This document shows positions 1-10,733 of a stretch of DNA of 64,000 bases, one piece after another. The position numbers and the translations under genes were made by a program. This stretch comes from Prochlorococcus sp. AG-402-L18. Lineage in GTDB: Bacteria > Cyanobacteriota > Cyanobacteriia > PCC-6307 > Cyanobiaceae. The DNA lies in contig QCIL01000001.1 in NCBI GenBank assembly GCA_003216725.1, forward strand, positions 102,812 to 166,811. The letters run 5' to 3'. Below the pieces are notes generated by a model. It was not told the DNA's origin. It saw only the letters and a program-made list of their open reading frames with translations, and did no database searches. Each line of letters begins with the position of its first letter. Position 1 is the first letter of the stretch.

Positions 1-582
1 TCTCTCTGGTTTTTTCAAAAAATCTACTATTTCCGTTAGTTCGTCTTTTGCTTCATCTACTCCAGCTACATCATCAAAAGTTATCTTTGATTCATCATCT
101 GGCACATAAACTTTAGCCTTACTTTTTGTAAAACTTAATGCACCTTGAGCTCCTCCTCCTCCCATGCTTCTTCTTGCAAAAAATTGTAAAACTAAGATAA
201 AAATCAATGGAGGAACAACCCAACTAAGTATAGTGGAAAAGAAATTTGGCTTCTTTGGGGGAGCAGCTGCAAATTCTACACCTTTACTTTCTAATCTTTG
301 CGGTAAGTCCATATCAAAAATTGGAGTAGTTGCTAAAACAGAAGGTGCTCCTTCTTCAGCTCCGTTTAATTCGTATCTAATTTGTTCCTGAGTAATATAT
401 GCTCGCTTAACTTCACCATCATTTACCTGATCAATAAATAAAGAGTATGGAACCCTTGGTATCTGCATATTTTGATTAGGAAAAAGGCTACTGAATAAAA
501 GTAGAGCACCTACTCCAATCAGAATAATATTGACAATTCCAAATTTTCTATTAGGTTGATTATCGTCTTGTCTTATTGGCAT
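1..582 (-). CDS. ftsH: ATP-dependent zinc metalloprotease FtsH, N-terminal part (runs off the window start)
   Basis: Reverse-strand frame from ATG at 582 reads MPIRQDDNQPNRKFGIVNIILIG...RRSMGGGGAQGALSFTKSKAKVYVPDDESKITFDDVAGVDEAKDEL..., the FtsH N-terminal TM region and the conserved start of the AAA domain. Confidence 0.93.
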   Translation of the reverse strand, partial: MPIRQDDNQPNRKFGIVNIILIGVGALLLFSSLFPNQNMQIPRVPYSLFIDQVNDGEVKRAYITQEQIRYELNGAEEGAPSVLATTPIFDMDLPQRLESKGVEFAAAPPKKPNFFSTILSWVVPPLIFILVLQFFARRSMGGGGAQGALSFTKSKAKVYVPDDESKITFDDVAGVDEAKDELTEIVDFLKKPER

Positions 583-701
583 AGTTTTCGATTTTCTGAA
601 CTTATTATAAACTAAAGCAACAGATTCCGTACTCGTAAAATTTTTATTGGGTAAGAACCGTACGCTGTGACAAAATAGGGATTTTAAAACTTAAGTATTA
701 A

Positions 702-1793
702 TTACTTGAAGGAGCTTTTAACGCAAATGTCATCTCCAATAATACTAATTTCAGGTTCTTTTAAATTAAAAACATCATTCATGTCTCTAAATTCAAAATC
801 TAAGAGAGGATTCATACTGTTTGAACCCCCTAATATCTTTGGAGCAATGAAGGTAATTAATTCTTGAATGCAACCTGATTTAATAGCTGCTGTTGATAGC
901 TTTGGCCCACATTCCCATAAAACATTATTACATCCTTTTTCAGCTAGTAATTTAGAAAGCGATTGAGGATTATCAGTAGACAGCTTTTCGATCTCTACAT
1001 TATCAGGAATCCTCTTAAGATATTTTGTATTTGCCGTAGACGAATCATATACAACAAGTGTCCTTGCGACATTACAATCCCACAAATTAGATTTTTCTGG
1101 CAGGTCTAAAGTTTTTGTAAAAACTACTCTTAGAGGTTCTTGATTTTTTTTGCCTCTGGTAGTTAAGGTAGGATTATCTTTTCTCAAAGTATTTCCACCG
1201 ATAATTACAGCATCGTAGTCTGCCCTGTAAGAGTGGACTAAAGATCTTGAATAATTGTTTGTTATCCATTTACTCATTCCATTTTCAAGGCCTACCCTTC
1301 CATCAATACTCATTGCCCATTTTAAGGTTCCTAAAGCTTTACCAGTATTGTTCCTGTGAATAAAAGATCTATTTAATTCTAGAGACTCTTTCGCGCATAA
1401 TCCTAGATGTACCTGTATACCAGCATCTTTAATTTTCTTAATACCTTGTCCTGAAACCCTTTTATCAGGATCTTCAATAGATATAAATATTTTTTTGACT
1501 CCGGAAGAAATTACCTTATCAACGCATGGAGGAGTTAGTCCATGGTGACAGCATGGTTCTAGATTCACATAAATTGTTCCACCTTTTGCATCTTTCTTTA
1601 AATTGTTAAAAGCCATCACTTCAGCATGTGGCATACCCGATTTTGAGTGAAATCCTTCAGAGATTAAATTTCGATATTTATCTAAAATAACTGCACCAAC
1701 CAATGGATTAGGACTGGTTTGACCTTTACCTAATGAAGCCAAATAAATAGCTCTTTTCATCCATTTTATATCGATACAATCGCTATCAATCAT
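702..1793 (-). CDS. ribD: Bifunctional diaminohydroxyphosphoribosylaminopyrimidine deaminase / 5-amino-6-(5-phosphoribosylamino)uracil reductase
   Basis: Deaminase zinc motif HAEV...PCCHHGLTPPC followed by a RibD reductase domain (LKWAMSIDGRVG...ADYDAVIIGGNTLRKDNPTLTTR). Confidence 0.95.
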   Translation of the reverse strand: MIDSDCIDIKWMKRAIYLASLGKGQTSPNPLVGAVILDKYRNLISEGFHSKSGMPHAEVMAFNNLKKDAKGGTIYVNLEPCCHHGLTPPCVDKVISSGVKKIFISIEDPDKRVSGQGIKKIKDAGIQVHLGLCAKESLELNRSFIHRNNTGKALGTLKWAMSIDGRVGLENGMSKWITNNYSRSLVHSYRADYDAVIIGGNTLRKDNPTLTTRGKKNQEPLRVVFTKTLDLPEKSNLWDCNVARTLVVYDSSTANTKYLKRIPDNVEIEKLSTDNPQSLSKLLAEKGCNNVLWECGPKLSTAAIKSGCIQELITFIAPKILGGSNSMNPLLDFEFRDMNDVFNLKEPEISIIGDDICVKSSFK

Positions 1794-1811
1794 CTATTTA
1801 ATTTATTCTTT

Positions 1812-2312
1812 TCAATTTAATGATCTCCACTCTTCTACAACAAATGGTGGGACAGGTAAATCTGAAAAAACACCTGTCAGGGATAATCTCAAAGGTCTAT
1901 TTTTATCAATATTAATTATTAATTCATTAAGATCAAATTCTGCAGCAGCTTGTCTACTGTCATTAGCTAACTCTTTATTTTGGAGTGTTTCATCAGCTAA
2001 TAACCAATTTTTTCTTCCAGCATAAACTCTTAAGTCTGTAGGGTGATCGATCCTAAGGTTTCCTGGATAACCTATTACCCTTAGTATTAATTTATCATCA
2101 AAAATTGGAGATTTATATGCAACTAACTGCCAAGTTTCAAAATCTAAATCTCTTAAAAACTCACTACTAGCTTCTATTAACTCGCCATTAATTTCTGTTT
2201 CTGATACTTTCGCATAACCTTTTAAAGGATTAAAAATTAAGGAAATTAAAATTAATAAATATACTAGGCTTTTAAAAAAAATTTTTTCAATTAAATTTGT
2301 AATTTTCTTCAT
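1812..2312 (-). CDS. DUF3122-like conserved cyanobacterial secreted protein
   Basis: ORF with N-terminal hydrophobic signal; composition and length match a conserved cyanobacterial family; family call from memory. Confidence 0.6.
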   Translation of the reverse strand: MKKITNLIEKIFFKSLVYLLILISLIFNPLKGYAKVSETEINGELIEASSEFLRDLDFETWQLVAYKSPIFDDKLILRVIGYPGNLRIDHPTDLRVYAGRKNWLLADETLQNKELANDSRQAAAEFDLNELIINIDKNRPLRLSLTGVFSDLPVPPFVVEEWRSLN

Positions 2313-2538
2313 TTTCAGAATCCATAAGTGCGTCTAAAGTAACTGCTGTTCTTACAAGAGCTTGGTATTTCTTAATTATTTTACGATTTCTTTCTATAAC
2401 TTTAGATAGAATTTCTGAATCTTTATCAGAATAAATCGTAGTTAAATCATTAGAATCACCTTCTATTAACTCAAAATCGCTTTCTTTGTTAATAAGAGTT
2501 AACAATAGTTCGTGTAATCGTTTTCTCCTGTCCGACAA
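2287..2538 (-). CDS. Conserved hypothetical protein
   Basis: 83-aa ORF overlapping the start of the downstream same-strand gene (operon-like). Confidence 0.6.
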   Translation of the reverse strand: MSDRRKRLHELLLTLINKESDFELIEGDSNDLTTIYSDKDSEILSKVIERNRKIIKKYQALVRTAVTLDALMDSENEENYKFN

Positions 2539-2621
2539 GTAACTTATTATTATTACTCAAATAATAATAGGATAATTTTACAAAACATACAAATTCATTA
2601 TGTAATTCCTATGTAGAAGTC

Positions 2622-3902
2622 ATGACTGAAATAAAAAGAAAAATACACATAATAGGAATTAATTCTCTTGATTTCAAAGAATTATCTCTGAAGTTACAAA
2701 CTTTGTTTTTTGAAACCAGTAGTATCGCAGCACCAGAAAACTATATTGAAAAAATTAAATTGTGGCCTAAAAACAATACTCAAAATAAAAAAATATTTTT
2801 TGCAAGCAAAAGTGACCACAATCTTATTGATTGGCTTAAATCTCAAAAAAAAGATGCAATAGTTTTTTCAAGAGGTGATCCCCTTTGGTTTGGTATAGGA
2901 AGAATTCTTATTGAAAATTTTCCAAGAAACGAATTAAATTTCTATCCATCAAACACTTGCATTCAATTAGCTTTTAGTAAATTAAAGATTCCTTGGCAAA
3001 ATACAAGCTTATTAAGTATTCATGGTAGAGATTCTTACAAATTAGTCGAGACCCTAAAAGCAAAGCCAACGAGTTTAGCAATAATCACAGATTCTAAAAA
3101 TAGAGGCCTAGAAATTATCAAACAAAACTTATTAGAGTTAAAGCTGACTGATTTTTACGAATATTGGCTTTGCGAAGATATTGGTTTTGAAAATGAAAAG
3201 ATAAGAAAATTAGATTTACAAAATGACTTCCCTCAAGATATTTCAAATTTAAACATAGTTGTTCTTTTAAGAAAAGAAAATCATAAAAATAAAAAAGATA
3301 TTCCGCTATTTGGTTTAAATGACAGTATTTTTAAAACCTTTGAAGACAGGCCAAATCTTCTGACTAAAAGAGAAATTAGAATTCAAATTTTAGCTGACCT
3401 AGAACTCCCAGACAATGGCACGATCTGGGATATTGGTGCAGGATGCGGTTCAATTGGTTTAGAGGCATTAAAATTAAGGCCAAATTTAAAATTAATTTGT
3501 ATTGACAAAAGATTAGGTTCTAAAAATTTGATTATAGAAAATGCGAGAATATTAGGAGTAAGCCCTACAGATATTTATGAAGGTGATATAAAAAACTTTT
3601 TAAATTCATATCAAAATGTTCATATAAGTAATTTAAGTCGAATTATTATTGGAGGCTGCGATAAAAAAACTAAAATTCAGATTATTAATAATTTCTCAAA
3701 AAACTTAAATTCTGGAGGAATTATAGCTTTACCCCTAATTGATATTGAAGCCATTAATGATTTAAGTGCTGCACTAAAAGAAAACGACTTCGAAGTTAAT
3801 TTAAATTTAATTCAGACTTATAAAAGTTTAAGCATTGCTGAAGGAATAAGATTGGACCCAAACAATCCTGTTTTTATATTAAAAGGGAAAAAATTAATAT
3901 AA
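2622..3902 (+). CDS. cobL: Precorrin-6Y C5,15-methyltransferase (decarboxylating), CbiE/CbiT fusion
   Basis: N-terminal tetrapyrrole methylase features (FSRGDPLWFGIGR) and C-terminal CbiT-type SAM motif (IWDIGAGCGSIGLEAL). Confidence 0.88.
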   Translation: MTEIKRKIHIIGINSLDFKELSLKLQTLFFETSSIAAPENYIEKIKLWPKNNTQNKKIFFASKSDHNLIDWLKSQKKDAIVFSRGDPLWFGIGRILIENFPRNELNFYPSNTCIQLAFSKLKIPWQNTSLLSIHGRDSYKLVETLKAKPTSLAIITDSKNRGLEIIKQNLLELKLTDFYEYWLCEDIGFENEKIRKLDLQNDFPQDISNLNIVVLLRKENHKNKKDIPLFGLNDSIFKTFEDRPNLLTKREIRIQILADLELPDNGTIWDIGAGCGSIGLEALKLRPNLKLICIDKRLGSKNLIIENARILGVSPTDIYEGDIKNFLNSYQNVHISNLSRIIIGGCDKKTKIQIINNFSKNLNSGGIIALPLIDIEAINDLSAALKENDFEVNLNLIQTYKSLSIAEGIRLDPNNPVFILKGKKLI

Positions 3903-3910
3903 ATAAATTT

Positions 3911-4819
3911 TCACATATTAGGTTTTGCCACATGCGGTAATCCCCATCCTAATTTATTTCTCAGTACTTGAAAAAATTCATGATCTTCTAGTCTTATAAA
4001 CTTTACAGAATGTTTACTTTTTCTGATTAGAACTCTATCTTCAGGCCAAACATAACAACCAGCATTACCATCAACTACCATAACTAATCTTTCGGGTGTT
4101 GCTGGGAAAACTGTTACTGGCTCTGAATCATTAAAAACTAGTGCCCTTGATGCTAAGGAATGAGGGGCAATCGGTGTCAACTGCACAACTGGGCAATCAG
4201 GTGTAATTACTGGGCCCCCAGCGCTTAAAGAATATGCTGTTGAGCCTGTCGGAGTAGATAAGATTACTCCATCAGCTGAAATGTCCACAGGTGCATGTCT
4301 ACCTATGGATATCTCAAAGTGGCACATACTTGTTAATGGCTCTCTATGAAGAGCCATCTCATTTAAACAAAGAGACTCCCATCTTCTTTGTTCATTTCGC
4401 ATCACACTTATTATTAAACAAGTTCTTTCCTCAATTTCCCAATTGCCAATGATAAGTTTATCAATAGCTTCATTTAAATTAGATATATAAGCTTCTGCAA
4501 GAAAGCCTAGATGTCCAGTATTTATTGTGAGGATAGGTATTTTTGCAGGCGCTGTTTGCCTCGCAGCAGAAAGCACAGTGCCATCGCCTCCAAGAACAAT
4601 TGCAAATTCCATAGATGAATCAAACCCCTCAGGTACACAATTGGAATATCCCAAAGGACGAACATGTTGATCAGGATTGGCGAACCCTACCATCCCACCA
4701 GAGCTGCTTACTCTAACAACTTCATAATTAGAATTTTCTAATTTTTTTTGAACAGAAGTTGCAGTTTGAACAGCCAGTTCTTTACCATCATTGACGATTA
4801 GTCCTGCTTTACGTACCAA
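3911..4819 (-). CDS. nadK: NAD kinase
   Basis: GGDGT motif ([13 protein letters not shown]), NTGHLGFL and [16 protein letters not shown] motifs. Confidence 0.96.
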   Translation of the reverse strand: MVRKAGLIVNDGKELAVQTATSVQKKLENSNYEVVRVSSSGGMVGFANPDQHVRPLGYSNCVPEGFDSSMEFAIVLGGDGTVLSAARQTAPAKIPILTINTGHLGFLAEAYISNLNEAIDKLIIGNWEIEERTCLIISVMRNEQRRWESLCLNEMALHREPLTSMCHFEISIGRHAPVDISADGVILSTPTGSTAYSLSAGGPVITPDCPVVQLTPIAPHSLASRALVFNDSEPVTVFPATPERLVMVVDGNAGCYVWPEDRVLIRKSKHSVKFIRLEDHEFFQVLRNKLGWGLPHVAKPNM

Positions 4820-4890
4820 TCGATAAATTAAAAACTTATATTATTTTAAACTAATTTGTTTAAGAAACCTAATTTAAAATACTTGTTAAG

Positions 4891-5898
4891 CTAAAATTGT
4901 TCTAAGAATCTAAGGTCATTTGTATAAAATCTTCTAATATCATCAATTTGATGTCTTACCATACAAAATCTTTCGACACCTAATCCAGCGGCAAATCCCG
5001 TCCATTTCTCAGAATCTATGCCCAATTTTTCTAGTACGTTGGGGTCAACCATTCCGCAACCCATAACTTCAAGCCATTTCCCTTTCCACTTAACGTCCAC
5101 TTCAGCAGATGGTTCTGTAAATGGGAAATAACTTGCCCTAAATCTAACAGGAATATCTCCAAAAAAAGTCTTTAAAAAAGTAAGAACTGTTCCCCTTAGA
5201 TGACTAAAGTTTATATTTTGATCTATGCAAAGCACTTCAACTTGATTAAATACAGGAGAGTGAGTTGCATCTACAGCATCCCTTCTGAAAACTCTTCCAG
5301 GAGCAATAATTCTTGCAGGAGGTGGATTATTCTCAAGATATCTTATCTGAACAGGGGATGTATGAGTTCTTAATAGTCGATTTTCATCTAGGTAAAAAGT
5401 ATCCTGCATATCCCGAGCAGGATGATTTTTAGGAATATTAAGAGACTCAAAATTATAGAAATCACTTTCTATTTCTGGTCCGCTTTCAACGGAATATCCC
5501 AATCCACAAAAAATATCAATAATCTCTTCTTGAGTAGAAATTAAGGGATGTTTACTGCCTGGGGGAGTTCCTATTGAGGGAATTGTTACATCAATTTTCT
5601 CGTTTTTAATTTGTTGGTCTAGGGCTTGACTAGTAAGTTTGTTTTTTCTTTCAGTTATTAAATCTTGCAAATTTATCTTTATTAAATTAGCTTTTTGTCC
5701 CACGATTGGTCTATCAGTAGATGATAATTTACTCATATTTTTCAAAATAATTGATAATTCACCTTTTTTCCCTAATAAAGAAACTCTTAATTGATCCAAT
5801 TCATCGTAGTTATTAGCACTATTTATATTTTTTTTAGCTGATAGGGAAAGATTATTTAGTTTTTCCTCAATTTGACTTAATGATTCAATTTGACTCAC
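4891..5898 (-). CDS. pheS: Phenylalanyl-tRNA synthetase alpha subunit
   Basis: Class II aaRS motifs: [49 protein letters not shown]. Confidence 0.97.
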   Translation of the reverse strand: MSQIESLSQIEEKLNNLSLSAKKNINSANNYDELDQLRVSLLGKKGELSIILKNMSKLSSTDRPIVGQKANLIKINLQDLITERKNKLTSQALDQQIKNEKIDVTIPSIGTPPGSKHPLISTQEEIIDIFCGLGYSVESGPEIESDFYNFESLNIPKNHPARDMQDTFYLDENRLLRTHTSPVQIRYLENNPPPARIIAPGRVFRRDAVDATHSPVFNQVEVLCIDQNINFSHLRGTVLTFLKTFFGDIPVRFRASYFPFTEPSAEVDVKWKGKWLEVMGCGMVDPNVLEKLGIDSEKWTGFAAGLGVERFCMVRHQIDDIRRFYTNDLRFLEQF

Positions 5899-5967
5899 TG
5901 ATATAGTAAAAATAAGTATAGTTTTATCTTACTTAAATATCGTCAATAAATAAAATCCTTTAATTAC

Positions 5968-6777
5968 ATGGAGCCATTAAATATATTAATTAGTAATGAT
6001 GATGGCGTTTTTGCTGATGGTATTAGAGCATTAGCCAAATCAGCGAGAAGAAGGGGACATAATGTAACAGTAGTATGCCCTGATCAAGAAAGATCCGCGA
6101 CAGGGCACGGTCTAACTTTACAATCCCCATTGAGGATTGAGAGGGCGGATGAATTATTTGGAAATAATATTGTGGCTTGGGGATGTTCAGGAACGCCTGC
6201 TGATTGTGTGAAACTCGCTTTGTCAGAATTATTAAAAAATAAACCAGATTTAGTTCTCTCCGGAATAAATCATGGTCCAAATTTAGGAACAGACATATTT
6301 TGTTCCGGAACGGTCGCTGCAGCTATGGAAGGCACTTTAGAAAATGTTCCTTCTATGGCGATTAGCGTTGCAAGTTTCAAATGGAAAAATTTTGAATTTG
6401 CGGGGGAAATTGCTATAGATATCGCAGAACAAGCAATAAAAGATAGTTGGCCAAAGTCTCTACTTTTGAACTTGAATATTCCACCTTGTAAGAAGAATCA
6501 AATAAAAGAACTATCTTGGACAAGATTATCAATTAGAAAATATAAAAACCAATTTTCAAAAAGGGAAGATCCTAGAGGTGATGATTATTATTGGTTGGCT
6601 GGCGAAGCCGTATTAGATCTCAAGTCAAAGGGTTATGGCCCTAAAAATTGGCCAAGTGATGTATCCCAAATACAAAAAAATTATATTTCGCTTACCCCTT
6701 TAGAGCCAGATTTATTTTGGAGAGGTAATTTACATATATTGCCTAAAGTGAATACTTCATTTATAAATTCGTCTTAA
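5968..6777 (+). CDS. surE: 5'-nucleotidase SurE
   Basis: [33 protein letters not shown] and [25 protein letters not shown] motifs. Confidence 0.96.
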   Translation: MEPLNILISNDDGVFADGIRALAKSARRRGHNVTVVCPDQERSATGHGLTLQSPLRIERADELFGNNIVAWGCSGTPADCVKLALSELLKNKPDLVLSGINHGPNLGTDIFCSGTVAAAMEGTLENVPSMAISVASFKWKNFEFAGEIAIDIAEQAIKDSWPKSLLLNLNIPPCKKNQIKELSWTRLSIRKYKNQFSKREDPRGDDYYWLAGEAVLDLKSKGYGPKNWPSDVSQIQKNYISLTPLEPDLFWRGNLHILPKVNTSFINSS

Positions 6778-7290
6778 CAACCATAAAGATAAGCAAAGTC
6801 CAAAAAAATGAGCTGCTATAACTTGCGTATTACTTAGAACTGACAAGATTTCAAGTCCTGTTATTGGAATATCAGATGCTGCGGAAATAAGTTGACCTGT
6901 AGTTTGAGAGGAGGCCTGTATAAAAAGTGCCCCCATTAGTGCCTGATATCCAATTAATCCAAATAAAATTCCTAATAGGTCAACAATCAATCCTCTTTTA
7001 ATTAATCTGCTAGTCTGACCTCTAGAAGGTCTAGCGTTACTTGAAATTGCTCTACCAGTTCTTACTATTAACCAACCTTGCCAGAGACTTAGAAGTAGTA
7101 AAATAAGGGATATTGTTGTTAGTGATAGACCAGGAGTTAAGCCTAATTCCCCTTCACTATTATTTACAACATTTGAAAAGAGCAATACGGCAGCAACTAC
7201 AACACCTAAAATGGATTGAATCCAAAACCGTATCCATCCAATACGCCTCATTCCAAATGATAGGGATTGAAAATCAACCTTATCAGACAT
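6757..7290 (-). CDS. DUF3611-like integral membrane protein
   Basis: Four or more predicted hydrophobic helices; conserved cyanobacterial membrane protein pattern; converges on and slightly overlaps surE. Confidence 0.7.
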   Translation of the reverse strand: MSDKVDFQSLSFGMRRIGWIRFWIQSILGVVVAAVLLFSNVVNNSEGELGLTPGLSLTTISLILLLLSLWQGWLIVRTGRAISSNARPSRGQTSRLIKRGLIVDLLGILFGLIGYQALMGALFIQASSQTTGQLISAASDIPITGLEILSVLSNTQVIAAHFFGLCLSLWLLRRIYK

Positions 7291-7358
7291 TCATTTGATT
7301 GAATAAATTATAATCAATTCAAATTTGCCATCTAATTCATAAAATTGCACGTTTTCTT

Positions 7359-8282
7359 GTGATCTCTTTAATATCTCCATCTGAAGTTAAGAACCCCACA
7401 TCAATAGCCATTGGTAGTTTTGATGGTTTGCATGCTGGCCATAGAAAATTAATAGAAAGTGTAGTTAAAGAAAATAAACATATCCCAACAATCGCTAGTT
7501 TTTGGCCACATCCTAGAGAAGTTCTCTATAAAGAAACTCGTTTAAGACTAGATTTACCGGAGGAAAAACTTCCTATCCTTGAAGCTCTTGGCATTCAACA
7601 ATTAGTACTAATTCCATTTAATAGGGAGCTCTCCAGATTAAGTGCTGATAGCTTTGTAAAAAATATTTTAATCAATCAATTAAAGGCAAAAAATATTTCA
7701 GTAGGGGCAAATTTTAGATTTGGTTTCAAAAGAAGTGGAGATATCGATACAATTAAAAACGCAACAAAAGATTTAGACATAAAACTCAATATTATTTCTA
7801 TTTTAGAGGACAAAAATGGAAGAGTTAGCAGCAGTAGAGTGAGAGATTTACTACAAAAAAGTGATTTTAAAAATGCTTTTGAGATTCTCAATAGACCCTA
7901 TAGTTTTACAGGAAAAGTAGTTAAGGGTAAAGGGATTGGTAAAAGTTTAGGTTTTCCTACAGCAAATCTAGAAATAGATGGAAGAAAATTTTTACCTAAT
8001 GTAGGTGTCTATGTAGCTTGGACTAAAATTAAAAATTCTAAAGAACAGATTGCCTCTATAATGAATATTGGTCCTCAACCAACTATAGACCCTCTACTAC
8101 CATCAGCAGTTGAAGTGCACTTAATTCATAAAGATGTAAGTCTTTATGGTTTAGATTTAACTATAGAACCAGTTCAAAGAATCAGATCTCAAATTAAATT
8201 CGAGAATATTGATCAGCTCACCTATCAAATTAAAGTAGATAGAGAAAATGCTTTGCAAATTCTTAAAAATCTCAAAAAATAA
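7359..8282 (+). CDS. ribF: Bifunctional riboflavin kinase / FAD synthetase
   Basis: IGSFDGLHAGHRKLI nucleotidyltransferase motif and kinase motif GKGIGKSLGFPTANLE. Confidence 0.95.
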   Translation: MISLISPSEVKNPTSIAIGSFDGLHAGHRKLIESVVKENKHIPTIASFWPHPREVLYKETRLRLDLPEEKLPILEALGIQQLVLIPFNRELSRLSADSFVKNILINQLKAKNISVGANFRFGFKRSGDIDTIKNATKDLDIKLNIISILEDKNGRVSSSRVRDLLQKSDFKNAFEILNRPYSFTGKVVKGKGIGKSLGFPTANLEIDGRKFLPNVGVYVAWTKIKNSKEQIASIMNIGPQPTIDPLLPSAVEVHLIHKDVSLYGLDLTIEPVQRIRSQIKFENIDQLTYQIKVDRENALQILKNLKK

Positions 8283-8290
8283 TCTTAAAT

Positions 8291-9349
8291 ATGAAAAATT
8301 TAAATTTGAGTAAACCAGATGATTTAAGGATAGCTCAAATTATTGATGCTAATCTAGACAGAGCGAGAGAGGGTCTAAGAGTATTAGAAGATTGGGCAAG
8401 ATTTGCCTTAGGCAAAGAAGATTTTGTTATACAAATAAAAAATTTCAGACAAATATTAGGCAAGAATCATTTAGAAATTTATAAATTGTCAAGAAATTAT
8501 ACCAATGACCAATGCAAAGGATTAACTCATGAAGAACAGTTTAAAAGAAACAATCCAGAAGAAATTATAAGTTCTAATTCAGCAAGAGTTCAGGAAGCCC
8601 TTAGAGTAATTGAAGAATTCACAAGGAATCAAAATAATTATCTATCCAAGATAGCTTCAAATATTAGATATGAAATTTATACTCTCGAGCTCAATTTATT
8701 AAATCATTGCAATCTTCAAAAAGCAAAAACATTAATTAATAAAAACAATCTATATTCCATAACAGATAAGAGAGAAAATTTGATACAAATAATAGAACAG
8801 ATACTGTTAGGTGGGGTGAAAATAATTCAGTATAGATTTAAAGATGGTAGCGATAAAATCCACCTAAAAGAAGCAATTAAAATAAAAAGTATATGCAAAA
8901 AATATGAATCTCTACTTATAATTAATGACAGAATTGATATAGCACTTGCATCAAACGCAGATGGGGTCCATCTTGGGCAAGATGATATTGACATATTGAC
9001 GGCAAGAAAGTTGCTTGGGCCCTCAAAAATTATTGGTATAACGGCAAATAATTCAAAGGATATTAATAATGCTATAAAAAATGGATGTGATTATGTTGGA
9101 GTAGGACCAGTTTTTGAGACAAATACTAAAAAAGGTAAAAAACCTCTTGGAATAAAAAAGATTAAAGATCTGACAAAAAGCATAGATATCCCATGGTTTG
9201 CTATTGGAGGTATTAACAAAGAAAATATTTCTTCTTTAAAAAAACAAGGGATTAATAAGGTTGCATTAGTTTCTGGACTCTTTAATTCTGAAGACCCAAA
9301 ACAAGAGGCTATTATGTTCTTAAAAGAATTAATAACTCATGAAACTTAA
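8291..9349 (+). CDS. thiE: Thiamine-phosphate synthase with cyanobacterial N-terminal extension
   Basis: C-terminal ThiE barrel motifs (LLIINDRIDIALASNADGVHLGQDD, GPVFETNTKKGKKPLG, FAIGGI); N-terminal domain typical of cyanobacterial ThiE. Confidence 0.93.
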   Translation: MKNLNLSKPDDLRIAQIIDANLDRAREGLRVLEDWARFALGKEDFVIQIKNFRQILGKNHLEIYKLSRNYTNDQCKGLTHEEQFKRNNPEEIISSNSARVQEALRVIEEFTRNQNNYLSKIASNIRYEIYTLELNLLNHCNLQKAKTLINKNNLYSITDKRENLIQIIEQILLGGVKIIQYRFKDGSDKIHLKEAIKIKSICKKYESLLIINDRIDIALASNADGVHLGQDDIDILTARKLLGPSKIIGITANNSKDINNAIKNGCDYVGVGPVFETNTKKGKKPLGIKKIKDLTKSIDIPWFAIGGINKENISSLKKQGINKVALVSGLFNSEDPKQEAIMFLKELITHET

Positions 9350-9548
9350 AGTAAACGGGAAAGAAAAAGATTTAGATTTAGATCTTCAAAAAGCTTGGTT
9401 ATCTAGTACTATAAATCTCCTTGGCTATAAGCCAAATACCATTATTGTTGAGGTAAATAATATAATTATCAGTTCAAATAAATGGGATGAAAAATTATTA
9501 AAAGAAGGAGATAGATTGGAAATTGTTTCGATTGTTGGGGGTGGTTAA
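9339..9548 (+). CDS. thiS: Sulfur carrier protein ThiS
   Basis: 69 aa ending in the VGGG diglycine tail; overlaps the 3' end of thiE. Confidence 0.93.
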   Translation: MKLKVNGKEKDLDLDLQKAWLSSTINLLGYKPNTIIVEVNNIIISSNKWDEKLLKEGDRLEIVSIVGGG

Positions 9549-9699
9549 TAAATTTTTTTAAGAATTAATGTAAAGATTAAAAAAATTTTTATTTTTAAAA
9601 AAAATTCTTAAAATCTTCATATTTTTTTAACTTTAAGCATGAAACAATAACCCAATTTTGATTTTTTTCATTTTATATTTCTATTACACAAATTAAAAA

Positions 9700-9870
9700 A
9701 TGGAAAAAAAGAATTTAAATCATGACTCAAGATCATTAAAATGGGAGTCAAATGGTGAATTGGCACAAAAAGATTTATCAGAACTTATCGAAAGATTAAA
9801 AAATGTAGAAAGTGAAGATACATCTTCAGAATTATCAAGATTAGGTACTAAATCGAACATTAAAAATTAA
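9700..9870 (+). CDS. Small hypothetical protein (56 aa)
   Basis: Not in ORF track. ATG at 9700: MEKKNLNHDSRSLKWESNGELAQKDLSELIERLKNVESEDTSSELSRLGTKSNIKN*. Protein-like composition. Confidence 0.55.
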   Translation: MEKKNLNHDSRSLKWESNGELAQKDLSELIERLKNVESEDTSSELSRLGTKSNIKN

Positions 9871-9937
9871 TTTTGTAACTAAGATCTTGTTTTTATAAAA
9901 ATCTGTACCAAATTATAATTACCATGTTTTTAAATAA

Positions 9938-10069
9938 ATGCGTAGAAGATTTCCAGAATGGGTTAATACTGAAGTTGTTGTAAAAGCGATCAAAATGAGA
10001 GAAGAAGGGAAACTTTCCAAACAACTTAATTTATGGATTGAAAATCTATTAGAAATTGACAAGAAATGA
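9938..10069 (+). CDS. Small hypothetical protein (43 aa)
   Basis: Not in ORF track. ATG at 9938: MRRRFPEWVNTEVVVKAIKMREEGKLSKQLNLWIENLLEIDKK*. Amphipathic, protein-like. Confidence 0.5.
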   Translation: MRRRFPEWVNTEVVVKAIKMREEGKLSKQLNLWIENLLEIDKK

Positions 10070-10076
10070 TTTTTTT

Positions 10077-10733
10077 TTAGCCCATTTTTTTAATAATTCG
10101 CAAAGTAGCCATTGCAGCCCCATAACCATTATCTATATTCATTACCGCAATCCCTGGAGAACAACTTGCCAACATACTATTTAAAGCAGTTACTCCTTGT
10201 GTACTTACGCCATAGCCTACTGATACAGGTACAGCAATAATTGGTTGTGGCAATAAACCTCCAACAACTGTTGCTAAAGCACCTTCCATTCCAGCACAAA
10301 CTATTAAAACATCATATTTATTAATTTCTTCTATCTGGCTAATTAATCGGTGAAGACCAGCCACTCCAACATCTATAAAAGTTTGGCAATTAATACCATA
10401 AATTTCTAAAGCTAATTTTGCTTCAAGTGTGACAGGTAGATCACTTGACCCACCTGAAATAATTGCAACCTTTTTATCAGTCTTTAGCTTATTAAAGTTT
10501 TCGCCAATTATTAGACATTTTGCTTCTTCATAAAATATTGCTTCTTCATAGATATCTAAAATAAACTTTGCTTTTTCAGAGTTAATTCTAGTTACGAAAA
10601 CAAGTTCGTTTCTATCTAAAACTTCCTTACAAATATTTTTTAATTGTTGAATATTTTTGTCAGCTCCCCAAATTGCTTCAATGAGACCAATTCTCTCTCT
10701 CCTTTGAAAGTCAAACCTAATATCAAAATTCAT
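10077..10733 (-). CDS. larB: LarB-like nickel pincer cofactor biosynthesis protein (PurE-related)
   Basis: PurE-like C-terminal core: IISGGSSDLPVTLEAKLALE...DVGVAGLHRL...VCAGMEGALATVVGGLLPQPIIAVPVSVGYG. Confidence 0.88.
   Translation of the reverse strand: MNFDIRFDFQRRERIGLIEAIWGADKNIQQLKNICKEVLDRNELVFVTRINSEKAKFILDIYEEAIFYEEAKCLIIGENFNKLKTDKKVAIISGGSSDLPVTLEAKLALEIYGINCQTFIDVGVAGLHRLISQIEEINKYDVLIVCAGMEGALATVVGGLLPQPIIAVPVSVGYGVSTQGVTALNSMLASCSPGIAVMNIDNGYGAAMATLRIIKKMG

Noticed and set aside
164-391. 75-aa plus-strand ORF
   Set aside because: Antisense to the ftsH N-terminal coding region, which has strong motif support.
6023-6280. 85-aa minus-strand ORF
   Set aside because: Wholly antisense to surE; composition typical of shadow ORFs.
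7113-7298. 61-aa plus-strand ORF antisense to the DUF3611-like gene
   Set aside because: Shadow ORF; no conserved features.
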